Positions 1 through 6,073 of a stretch of 15,690 bases of DNA are shown one piece after another. The translations under genes were made by a program, and so were the position numbers. The notes under the pieces were generated by a model. It was not told the origin of the DNA. It was given only the letters and a program-made list of their open reading frames with translations, and made no database searches. The stretch is from contig CALFOA010000154.1 in the NCBI GenBank assembly GCA_937919795.1, positions 1 through 15,690 on the forward strand. Direction: 5' to 3'. The DNA is from an uncultured Neisseria sp. (GTDB lineage: Bacteria; Pseudomonadota; Gammaproteobacteria; Burkholderiales; Neisseriaceae). The stretch's first letter is position 1, and each line of letters starts with the position of its first letter.

Positions 1-1
1 C

Positions 2-1318
2 CGTTCGCCGGAGGCGACGCAGGCTTTTGTGCAGCATGTGGCGGGTATGCTCACCTTTGCGCTCACCATCGTCACCGCCATCGGCATTCTGGCGGCGCCG
101 TGGGTGATTTATGTGTCGGCGCCGGGCTTTGTCGATCAAGCCGATAAGTTTGCGTTGTCGGCGGATTTATTGCGGGTAACTTTTCCTTATATCCTGCTGA
201 TTTCGCTGTCTTCTTTTGTCGGCTCGGTGCTCAACACCTACCATAAATTCAGTATTCCGGCGTTTACCCCTACTTTTCTGAACATTTCGTTTATCGTCTT
301 TTCGCTGTGGCTGGCGCCTTATTTCGATCCGCCGGTGATGGCCTTGGCGTGGGCGGTATTTGTCGGCGGCCTGCTGCAATTGGTGTTCCAACTGCCGTGG
401 CTGTTCAAGCTGGGTTTTCTGAAAATGCCCAAGCTGAACTTCCGTGATGCGGCGGTAAACCGGGTGATGAAACAGATGGCGCCGGCGATTTTGGGCGTGA
501 GCGTGGCGCAGATTTCGCTGGTGATCAATACGATTTTTGCTTCGTTCCTGCAATCGGGCAGCGTATCGTGGATGTATTATGCCGACCGCCTGATGGAACT
601 GCCCACCGGCGTACTGGGCGTGGCGCTCGGTACCATTTTGCTGCCGACTTTGTCCAAGCACGTGGCTAACGACAACACCGCCGAATTTTCCAACCTGCTC
701 GATTGGGGCTTGCGCCTGTGCATGCTGCTGACCTTGCCGGCGGCAGTGGCGCTGGCGGTGCTTTCTTTCCCGCTGATTACCACGCTGTTTATGTACCGAG
801 AATTTACGCTGATGGATGCGCAGATGACACAAGGCGCATTGGTGGCCTACTCTTTCGGCTTAATCGGCCTGATTATGATTAAGGTATTGGCACCCGGTTT
901 TTACGCCCGCCAAGACATCCGCACGCCGGTGAAAATCGCCATATTCACGCTGGTGGTTACCCAACTGATGAACCTCGCCTTTATCGGCCCGCTCAAACAC
1001 GTCGGCCTGGCGCTCGCCATCGGCTTGGGCGCCTGCTTGAATGCCGGTTTGTTGTATATCCTGCTGCGTAAAAAAGGCTTGTACCAACCGGGCAAAGGCT
1101 GGGCGGCTTTTCTGCTGAAACTGACCACCGCGCTGCTGATTATGGGCGGCGGATTGTGGTTGGCACAAGATTATCTGCAACTGCAATGGGTAGAAGTACG
1201 CGGTTGGCAACGGGTGCTGCAATTGAGCGGATTGATTGTGCTCGGCGTCGCCCTGTATTTCGGCTCACTGGTGGCGCTGGGGTTTAGACCGAGACACTTC
1301 AAACGCTCGGAACATTAA
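2..1318 (+). CDS. murJ: MurJ lipid II flippase, 5'-truncated by window edge
   Basis: This is the C-terminal part (438 codons visible) of the MurJ/MviN flippase, a MOP-superfamily inner-membrane protein that moves lipid-linked peptidoglycan precursor to the periplasmic face. The frame is open from base 2, so the gene starts upstream; complete neisserial MurJ is about 512 aa, so roughly 74 N-terminal residues are missing, including the first helices. GTG at 29 is internal and not a start. The protein is a series of hydrophobic helices. Segments such as [25 protein letters not shown] and [14 protein letters not shown] are characteristic of MurJ, and the last residues GFRPRHFKR resemble the neisserial protein as I recall it. 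A DUS palindrome terminator follows 17 bp after the stop. No frame defect is visible in the part present. Confidence 0.95.
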   Translation, partial: RSPEATQAFVQHVAGMLTFALTIVTAIGILAAPWVIYVSAPGFVDQADKFALSADLLRVTFPYILLISLSSFVGSVLNTYHKFSIPAFTPTFLNISFIVFSLWLAPYFDPPVMALAWAVFVGGLLQLVFQLPWLFKLGFLKMPKLNFRDAAVNRVMKQMAPAILGVSVAQISLVINTIFASFLQSGSVSWMYYADRLMELPTGVLGVALGTILLPTLSKHVANDNTAEFSNLLDWGLRLCMLLTLPAAVALAVLSFPLITTLFMYREFTLMDAQMTQGALVAYSFGLIGLIMIKVLAPGFYARQDIRTPVKIAIFTLVVTQLMNLAFIGPLKHVGLALAIGLGACLNAGLLYILLRKKGLYQPGKGWAAFLLKLTTALLIMGGGLWLAQDYLQLQWVEVRGWQRVLQLSGLIVLGVALYFGSLVALGFRPRHFKRSEH

Positions 1319-1334
1319 CGCTGGTTTTAAAGTT

Positions 1335-1376
1335 AAAAAGCTTTCAGACAGGCATATGCCTGTCTGAAAGCTTTTT
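1335..1376 (+). terminator. DUS-pair palindrome, terminator after murJ
   Basis: A perfect 42-bp palindrome made of two head-to-head DUS copies (TTCAGACAGGCA at 1343-1354 and TGCCTGTCTGAA at 1357-1368), extended by AAAAAGCT/AGCTTTTT flanks and ending in a T run (1372-1377). The DUS half-sites meet with no spacer, so the hairpin loop must form from the central ATAT. The T tract fits rho-independent termination of murJ; the A tract on the other side could allow termination in either direction. Confidence 0.85.
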
Positions 1377-1411
1377 TATTTGTTGCAACCTTGTCAAAAC
1401 CACCTTTCATA

Positions 1412-1428
1412 GCGCAATTAAATTGCGC
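1412..1428. promoter_or_regulatory. Perfect inverted repeat upstream of the DASS transporter gene
   Basis: GCGCAATT, one central A, then AATTGCGC: a perfect 8-bp inverted repeat within the 253-bp gap between murJ and the transporter. It has no T tract and is not a DUS, so an operator for a dimeric regulator is plausible. I could not identify a convincing promoter beside it; a weak candidate is TAGACA (1459-1464) with TATAGC (1484-1489), spacing 19. The remainder of the gap shows no gene. Confidence 0.35.
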
Positions 1429-1571
1429 CCGCTCCACCTTTATTGTTCTAAATCAGAATAGACACTGCGGCTTACTGATAAGGTATAGCAGAAAAATAGT
1501 ATGGTCGCCTGCAGCAGTAGACGGCTTACCAATAAATCTGTCTTACAACCCTCAATGTCGGAGTTCTCAAA

Positions 1572-3041
1572 ATGGAACAAAAATTAGGCTTCAAACCCTT
1601 ACCCACCGCGATTGCGCTGGGTTTGGCTTTGTTGATTTGGTTTGTCATCCCAGTGCCGGACGGCGTTACCCCGCAGGCATGGCATTTATTGGCGATGTTT
1701 GTCGGCGTGATTGCCGCGATTATCGGCAAAGCAATGCCGATTGGCGCCCTCTCGATTATCGCGATTATGCTGGTGGCGATTACCGGCGTTACCGCCGAAA
1801 AACCGGCCGATGCGATGAAAGATGCCTTGAGCAGCTTTTCCAACCCGCTGATTTGGTTGATCGGTGTGGCGATTATGATTTCCCGCGGCATTCTGAAAAC
1901 CGGCTTGGGCTCGCGCATCGGTTATCTGTTTATTTCGGTATTCGGTAAAAAAACGCTGGGCATCGCCTACAGCTTGTCTTTATCTGAATTACTGCTCGCA
2001 CCGGTAACACCGAGCAACACCGCGCGCGGTGGCGGCATCATCCATCCGGTGATGAAAGCGATTGCCACCAGCTACGATTCCGACCCGGAAAAAGGCACCG
2101 AAGGCCGCATGGGCAAATATCTGGCACTGGTGAACTACCACAGCAATCCGATTACTTCGGCGATGTTCATCACCGCCACTGCCCCCAACCCCTTGGTGGT
2201 GGATATTGTTGCCAAAGCTACCAATACCGAGATTCATTTAAGCTGGAGTACTTGGGCGCTGGCGATGTTGTTACCGGGCTTGGCCGCGATTGCGCTGATG
2301 CCGTTGGTGTTGTATTTCTTCTATCCGCCTGAAGTGAAAGAAACACCGAATGCGGCTGCTTTTGCCAAGCAGAAATTGGCCGAACAAGGCCCGATGAGCC
2401 GCGGTGAGAAAATCATGTTGGCGATTTTTGCCGTACTGCTCACCCTGTGGGCGGGCGTGCCGGCCATGGTTTTTGGTAAAGCCGCAGCGGTAGACCCCAC
2501 CACCACCGCCTTTATCGGCCTCTCTTTGTTGTTGCTGACCGGCGTATTGACTTGGGACGACATCCTGAAAGAAAAAAGCGCGTGGGACACCATCACTTGG
2601 TTTGCCGCGCTGGTGATGATGGCCACTTTCTTAAACAAACTCGGCCTGATTACTTGGTTCTCCGGCATGCTCAGCAGCGGCATCGAGCATCTGGGCATCG
2701 GTTGGATGGGCGCATCGGCCTTGTTGCTGCTGGCCTATATGTATGCCCACTATATGTTTGCCAGCACCACTGCCCACATCACTGCCATGCTCGCAGCCTT
2801 CTATACCGCAGGCCTAGCTCTGGGCGCACCGCCGATGCTGTTTGCCCTGTTGATGGCCGCCGCTTCCAGCATCATGATGACGCTCACCCACTACGCCACC
2901 GGCACCTCGCCCGTGATTTTCGGCTCGGGCTACACCACTCTGGCCGAATGGTGGAAAGCCGGTTTCATCATGAGCGTGGTCAACCTGATTGTATTTGTAG
3001 TGGTTGGCGCCGCATGGTGGAAAATGCTGGGTTATTATTAA
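1572..3041 (+). CDS. DASS-family (SLC13-like) di/tricarboxylate transporter
   Basis: A 489-aa integral membrane carrier of the divalent anion:sodium symporter (DASS/CitMHS-like, CitT/TtdT branch) family, moving dicarboxylates such as succinate, malate, 2-oxoglutarate, citrate or tartrate across the inner membrane. The family's SNT substrate/cation signature lies at residues 148-150 within TPSNTARGGG. It is followed by HSNPITSAMFITATAPNP (about 190-207), and the second half has the matching FASTTAHITA (about 396-405) and ATGTSPVIFGSGY (442-454). About a dozen hydrophobic segments are visible and the length is typical. GGAG at 1560-1563 is a suitably spaced ribosome binding site for ATG 1572. 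The gene stands alone between DUS terminators. The substrate, and whether it works as a Na+ symporter or an exchanger, cannot be read from the sequence; the SNTARG-type motif favours the CitT/2-oxoglutarate-malate antiporter branch (inference). Confidence 0.9.
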   Translation: MEQKLGFKPLPTAIALGLALLIWFVIPVPDGVTPQAWHLLAMFVGVIAAIIGKAMPIGALSIIAIMLVAITGVTAEKPADAMKDALSSFSNPLIWLIGVAIMISRGILKTGLGSRIGYLFISVFGKKTLGIAYSLSLSELLLAPVTPSNTARGGGIIHPVMKAIATSYDSDPEKGTEGRMGKYLALVNYHSNPITSAMFITATAPNPLVVDIVAKATNTEIHLSWSTWALAMLLPGLAAIALMPLVLYFFYPPEVKETPNAAAFAKQKLAEQGPMSRGEKIMLAIFAVLLTLWAGVPAMVFGKAAAVDPTTTAFIGLSLLLLTGVLTWDDILKEKSAWDTITWFAALVMMATFLNKLGLITWFSGMLSSGIEHLGIGWMGASALLLLAYMYAHYMFASTTAHITAMLAAFYTAGLALGAPPMLFALLMAAASSIMMTLTHYATGTSPVIFGSGYTTLAEWWKAGFIMSVVNLIVFVVVGAAWWKMLGYY

Positions 3042-3062
3042 ACCATCGTAGTTAAAACCAAG

Positions 3063-3107
3063 AATGCCTGTCTGAAAACGGATTGAGAAAGTTTTCAGAC
3101 AGGCATT
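3063..3107 (+). terminator. DUS-pair hairpin after the DASS gene
   Basis: A 17-bp perfect stem, AATGCCTGTCTGAAAAC (3063-3079) with its complement at 3091-3107, and an 11-nt loop. It contains DUS copies at 3065-3076 (+) and 3094-3105 (-). It lies 22 bp after the transporter stop. The T tract after the stem is weak, so termination may be partial. Confidence 0.75.
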
Positions 3108-3150
3108 TAGCTTTATCCCTTTACCTTTTCGAGTAACGCTTGATTCATCC

Positions 3151-3201
3151 GCAACCTGTTCCTTCCCCCGTCTTTAACGGGGGAAGGTTAGGATGGGGGC
3201 G
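3151..3201. repeat. GC-rich hairpin repeat, copy 1 (CCTTCCCCCG type)
   Basis: CCTTCCCCCG (3161-3170), 7-nt loop, CGGGGGAAGG (3178-3187): a perfect 10-bp stem followed by TTAGGATGGGGG. The leading stretch GCAACCTGTTCC is nearly repeated at 11082 (GCAACCTTGTTCC), where a related element sits, so this is a dispersed intergenic repeat and not a one-off terminator. Confidence 0.65.
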
Positions 3202-3230
3202 TTTCAGTTAGTGAAGCATATCAACACGCC

Positions 3231-3359
3231 GGGAGTGCGGGCGGCTCGCCCGCAATTTGCCCGCAGGGCAAACTGAAAACCCAAAATATCAACCGTGCTC
3301 AAACCCCAAGCGCTGATGCAAGCGTACCGCTTGCCTGCGGGCGAGCCGCCCGCGCTCCC
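3231..3359. repeat. REP-like long inverted repeat with nested hairpins
   Basis: Two 24-bp arms (3231-3254 and 3336-3359) are inverted copies with one mismatch (23/24), separated by 81 bp. Each arm is itself strongly self-complementary around GCGGGCGGCTCGCCCGC. The spacer contains two smaller perfect hairpins, TTTGCCC-GCA-GGGCAAA (3256-3272) and GCAAGCG-TAC-CGCTTGC (3318-3334). The whole can fold into a branched structure. It resembles paired REP/BIME-type or MITE-type elements. No transposase lies in it, and I see no clear target-site duplication. Confidence 0.65.
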
Positions 3360-3377
3360 AAATAATACAATTACCCT

Positions 3378-3389
3378 TTCAGACAGGCA
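3378..3389 (-). repeat. Single DNA uptake sequence
   Basis: TTCAGACAGGCA, the complement of the 12-mer TGCCTGTCTGAA, unpaired, directly upstream of the permease promoter and overlapping its -35 region. Confidence 0.85.
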
Positions 3390-3402
3390 TTCACCATTTT
3401 TT

Positions 3403-3411
3403 TGCTATACT
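3403..3411 (+). promoter_or_regulatory. Extended -10 promoter for the ThiP-like permease
   Basis: TGCTATACT matches an extended -10 element (TGn plus TATACT at 3406-3411). No good -35 is present at 17-18 bp; the position is occupied by the DUS (CAGACA at 3380-3385 would give 20 bp spacing). Transcription would begin near 3418, leaving a leader of only about 28 nt without a strong Shine-Dalgarno sequence. Confidence 0.5.
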
Positions 3412-3445
3412 GCCGCCATCTTATCTTTCCCTGTTCACACCCGCC

Positions 3446-4975
3446 ATGCGCCTGTTATCCACCCTGCTGCTTGCCCTGCTGCCGCTCGCCTTTCTCGGCG
3501 TGATGGTGGCGGCTCCCTTGTGGGCATTAGCGGACTACGGCGGCAGTGTAGAATGGCAGCAAACACTGGACGATCCCTACATCCGAGAACGGATTCAGTG
3601 GACACTCATCCAAGCGCTGATCAGTTGCGCGGTAACGCTCGTGCTGTCGCTGCCGATTGCCTGGACGCTGGCGCGCCTCGAATTTCGCAGCCGGCGGCTG
3701 ATCTTGCGGCTGCTGATGCTGCCGTTTGTGATGCCCACGCTGGTGGCGGCGATGGGCGTACTGGCGCTGTTCGGCGCGCGCGGCTTGCTGTTGCCCGGCT
3801 GGCAGGATACGCCGTATTTATTGCTGTACGGCAATGTGTTTTTCAATCTGCCGGTGATGGTGCGCGCCACCTATCAAGGGCTGCGACAAATCCCGGCGCA
3901 CCGCCTGCAAGCCGCGCAAACGCTGGGGGCAAACGGCTGGCAACGCTGGTGGCATGTCGAATGGCCGGTGTTGCGACCGTGGCTGGCCGGCGGCGGCTGT
4001 CTCGTGTTTCTCTACTGCTTTTCCGGCTTCGGCCTCGCATTGCTGCTGGGCGGCAGCCGTTACGCCACTGTCGAAGTCGCCATCTACCGCCTGATTGCGG
4101 TGGAACTCAATATGCAGCAAGCCGCGGTGTTGGTGTGGCTGGTATTGGCGATTACCGCCGTGGCCGGTGCCGCCTACGCCTTGATCAGCCGCCACACCGT
4201 GAGCGGCACTTCCGTGCAAGCCGTGCCGCCCGCACCCTGCCGCACGCTGTCGCAACGGCTGCTGCTGGCGTTTTCGCTTGCCCTGCTGTTCCTCTGCTGT
4301 GCGCTACCGCTGGCCGCCATTGCCGTACAAGCCGCCGCGGCCGGTTCTTCTTGGCGGGTGCTGTGGCAGGCCGACACACTGGCCGCGTTGTGGAACACCT
4401 TGCGCTTTACCGGCGGCGCGATGTTAAGCGCCACCTTGCTCGGCATCCTGCACGCCGCGCTGGCGCGCCGCCTCGTTTGGGTGCGCGGCATCACCTTTCT
4501 GCCGTTTATGGTGTCGCCGGTGTGCGTCGCCTTCGGCGTGCTGCTGCTCTACCCCGAATGGAGCGCCTCGCTGCCGCTGTTGATCGCCACCTACGCGCTG
4601 CTCGCCTACCCGTTTATCACCAAAGACCTACTCGCCGCTTGGGACGCGCTGCCCGCCAGCTACAGCGCCGCCGCCCGCACCATGGGCGCCAACCGTTTTC
4701 AGACAGGCATTTACGTGACCACCCCGCTGCTGCTGCCCGCCCTGCGCCGCGGCCTCACGCTCGCCGCCGCCACCTGCATCGGCGAATTTGCCGCCACCCT
4801 GTTCCTGTCCCGCCCCGAGTGGCAAACCCTCACCACCCTGATCTACCACTACCTCGGCCTGCCCGGCGCGGATAACCGCGATCAGGCGATGGTGCTCTCA
4901 TTCGTATTGATGGCGCTGGCGCTGGCGGTGTTTTTGCTGCTGGATGCTGCGGAGAAGAAAACGGCGCGTGTTTAG
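3446..4975 (+). CDS. thiP: ThiP-like two-domain ABC transporter permease
   Basis: A 509-aa inner-membrane permease with two fused BPD-type transmembrane domains, as in ThiP (thiamine/thiamine phosphate importer; E. coli ThiP is 536 aa) and FbpB-like iron permeases. The first EAA loop, which contacts the ATPase, is at about 155-178 (QAAQTLGANGWQRWW, then VEWPVLRP). The second is at about 408-432 (AAARTMGANRFQTGIYV, then PLLLPALRRG). FFNLPVMVR (132-140) and LGGSRYATVEVAIY (201-214) align well with remembered ThiP and favour it over FbpB. ATG 3446 begins a hydrophobic N-terminus and fits the promoter 35 bp upstream, though the ribosome site is weak. No substrate-binding protein or ATPase gene adjoins it, so partners must be encoded elsewhere. 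A complete DUS is embedded in the second EAA loop codons. Substrate is inferred from the family only. Confidence 0.75.
   Translation: MRLLSTLLLALLPLAFLGVMVAAPLWALADYGGSVEWQQTLDDPYIRERIQWTLIQALISCAVTLVLSLPIAWTLARLEFRSRRLILRLLMLPFVMPTLVAAMGVLALFGARGLLLPGWQDTPYLLLYGNVFFNLPVMVRATYQGLRQIPAHRLQAAQTLGANGWQRWWHVEWPVLRPWLAGGGCLVFLYCFSGFGLALLLGGSRYATVEVAIYRLIAVELNMQQAAVLVWLVLAITAVAGAAYALISRHTVSGTSVQAVPPAPCRTLSQRLLLAFSLALLFLCCALPLAAIAVQAAAAGSSWRVLWQADTLAALWNTLRFTGGAMLSATLLGILHAALARRLVWVRGITFLPFMVSPVCVAFGVLLLYPEWSASLPLLIATYALLAYPFITKDLLAAWDALPASYSAAARTMGANRFQTGIYVTTPLLLPALRRGLTLAAATCIGEFAATLFLSRPEWQTLTTLIYHYLGLPGADNRDQAMVLSFVLMALALAVFLLLDAAEKKTARV
4698..4709 (-). repeat. DNA uptake sequence inside the permease coding region
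   Basis: TTCAGACAGGCA lies in frame over codons 418-422 of the permease, encoding FQTGI in the second EAA loop. It is the only perfect DUS inside a coding region in this window. Confidence 0.85.
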
Positions 4976-4997
4976 GTTTAAAAGATATAAAAAGCAA

Positions 4998-5034
4998 AAT
5001 GCCTGTCTGAAAGATTATTTTTCAGACAGGCATT
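4998..5034 (+). terminator. DUS-pair hairpin after the permease
   Basis: A 15-bp perfect stem, AATGCCTGTCTGAAA (4998-5012) with its complement at 5020-5034, and a 7-nt loop, followed by CTTTTA. It contains DUS copies at 5000-5011 (+) and 5021-5032 (-), and isolates the permease from the aromatic-acid cluster that follows. Confidence 0.8.
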
Positions 5035-5071
5035 CTTTTATCCATCAACCTTTTCTTTTATCGTTTAATAT

Positions 5072-5086
5072 GGTAATAGTATCAAC
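5072..5086. promoter_or_regulatory. Candidate regulatory site upstream of the thioesterase gene
   Basis: The AT-rich 5041-5104 stretch between terminator and ribosome site should hold the thioesterase promoter, but I see no good hexamer pair. GGTAATAGTATCAAC here reads GTTGATACTAT on the minus strand (5076-5086), matching GTTGACACTAT at 6018-6028 in the ech promoter at 10 of 11 positions. This suggests a shared regulator site. Confidence 0.3.
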
Positions 5087-5115
5087 TTTCTTTATTTAAA
5101 TAACAGGAGCAGCAG

Positions 5116-5907
5116 ATGGATTTGAACCAAGCCTTTTCGGCACTCAAGCACAGCAATCAAATCACCGTCGGCGCCGCATGGTTTCAAGGCCGCTCTTTGT
5201 TTGGCGGAGTCACGGCAGCGCTGATGCTGGCGAAATTGCAGCACATCCTCGAGCAACCGCACCGCTTGCGCAGCTTAAGCGTGAGCTTTGTCGCACCGAT
5301 TGATGCCGCCGCACCCATCACCGTCGAAGCCCAAGTATTACGACAAGGAAAATCGGTATTACAAGGCGAAGTGCATATCCGGCAAAACGATGCGGTGGCG
5401 GCGGTGATGCTGGCGAGCTTCGGCGAAGCGCGCGAATCACAAGCCTTACAAGCCCATTCAACGCCCGCACCGCAATGGCAGAAACCGGAAAACCTCAGCA
5501 GCAAGAAAGACTTAAACGGCCTAGAACTGCCGTTTCTGCATTACTTGGATTTGCGCTGGGCGGAAGGCGCGGAAGCTTTTTCGGGCGCAGACAAAGCCAC
5601 CTTTGGCGCATACATCCGCTGCCAAAACCAAAACGGCGACTTCACCCTGCCGCACCTGATTGCGATGGCCGACGGCTTTCCGCCCGCGCCTTCGGTATTG
5701 CTGGATAAAATCGTGCCGATGAGCAGCCTGACCTGGACGCTGGAATTGCTGCACGAACCGGTCAACATCAGCCTAGCCGATTTCTGGCAATACCAAGTCC
5801 ACACCGACTATGCCGCCGAAGGCTACGGCCATTGCGAAGCGAGAATGTGGGATAAAAACGGGCAACTCTGTTTGATCAGTCGTCAAACGGTAACGGTATT
5901 CGGCTAA
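5116..5907 (+). CDS. Acyl-CoA thioesterase, double-hotdog (TesB-like / 4HBT_3)
   Basis: A 263-aa cytoplasmic protein of the TesB-like double-hotdog thioesterase family, which hydrolyses acyl-CoA to free acid and CoA. The first hotdog (about 15-105) has the family-like FGGVTAALML (29-38) and SVSFVAPI (55-62). The second (about 135-262) carries LPHLIAMADGFPPA (178-191), whose Asp186 matches the position of the catalytic Asp in this family. CAGGAG at about 5104 is a good ribosome site for ATG 5116. It is followed, after a 166-bp promoter gap, by the hydroxycinnamoyl-CoA lyase gene. The likely job is release of CoA from aromatic CoA thioesters that accumulate or cannot be processed; this is inference from position. 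It is shorter than E. coli TesB (286 aa), and a general fatty acyl-CoA role is possible. Confidence 0.8.
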   Translation: MDLNQAFSALKHSNQITVGAAWFQGRSLFGGVTAALMLAKLQHILEQPHRLRSLSVSFVAPIDAAAPITVEAQVLRQGKSVLQGEVHIRQNDAVAAVMLASFGEARESQALQAHSTPAPQWQKPENLSSKKDLNGLELPFLHYLDLRWAEGAEAFSGADKATFGAYIRCQNQNGDFTLPHLIAMADGFPPAPSVLLDKIVPMSSLTWTLELLHEPVNISLADFWQYQVHTDYAAEGYGHCEARMWDKNGQLCLISRQTVTVFG

Positions 5908-6001
5908 GCCTGCCGCTTACACAAAGCTATATAATTTATAAAACAAAATCAATTAGTTAGATTTATTTCAACCAAATCAGTCCATTAATGAGTAAAAACT
6001 C

Positions 6002-6013
6002 TTGATATATCAA
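6002..6013. promoter_or_regulatory. Palindromic operator candidate over the ech -35
   Basis: TTGATATATCAA is a perfect 12-bp palindrome; its left half is the -35 hexamer of the ech promoter. Size, symmetry and placement suit a MarR-family dimer, and a MarR gene is encoded in the same cluster at 12635. Binding there would block RNA polymerase. Confidence 0.5.
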
Positions 6014-6031
6014 TTTAGTTGACACTATACT
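6002..6031 (+). promoter_or_regulatory. Sigma70-like promoter of the ech operon
   Basis: TTGATA (6002-6007), an 18-bp spacer, and TATACT (6026-6031), with transcription expected near 6038. This is the best promoter in the window. A second TTGACA (6019-6024) lies in the spacer, too close to this -10 to serve it. ATCAATTAGTT (5948-5958) and ATCAATTTAGTT (6009-6020) form an imperfect direct repeat across the region. The rest of the 166-bp gap is AT-rich with no gene. Confidence 0.65.
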
Positions 6032-6073
6032 ATTTTCCAGAAACTACCGAATCGACTCTAAAGGAGAATCAAG

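Larger units (their letters stand above)
3108..3377. other. Gene-free intergenic repeat region before the ABC permease
   Basis: I see no credible gene in the 404-bp interval between the DASS gene and the permease. It holds, in order, the DUS hairpin, a CCTTCCCCCG hairpin repeat (3161-3187), a REP-like long inverted repeat (3231-3359), a single DUS (3378-3389) and a promoter (about 3380-3411). Open frames crossing it are Arg/Ala/Pro-rich and run out of frame into the permease gene. Confidence 0.6.

Noticed and set aside
167..832. 221-codon minus-strand open frame inside murJ
   Set aside because: His/Arg/Gln-rich product typical of the reverse complement of a membrane-protein gene; no domain.
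1391..1948. 185-codon + frame spanning the murJ-DASS gap
   Set aside because: Starts at a non-ATG codon without a ribosome site and runs out of frame into the well-supported transporter; no domain.
3295..4875. 526-codon open frame overlapping the ThiP-like permease in another + frame
   Set aside because: Composition is Arg/Ala/Pro-rich with no recognisable domain, it begins inside the REP-like repeat, and the other frame encodes a clear two-domain permease. It is a shadow of GC-rich codon use.
6019..6031. TTGACA at 6019-6024 as the -35 for TATACT at 6026
   Set aside because: Only 1 bp separates them; the workable -35 for this -10 is TTGATA at 6002-6007. The TTGACA may be part of a regulatory motif instead.
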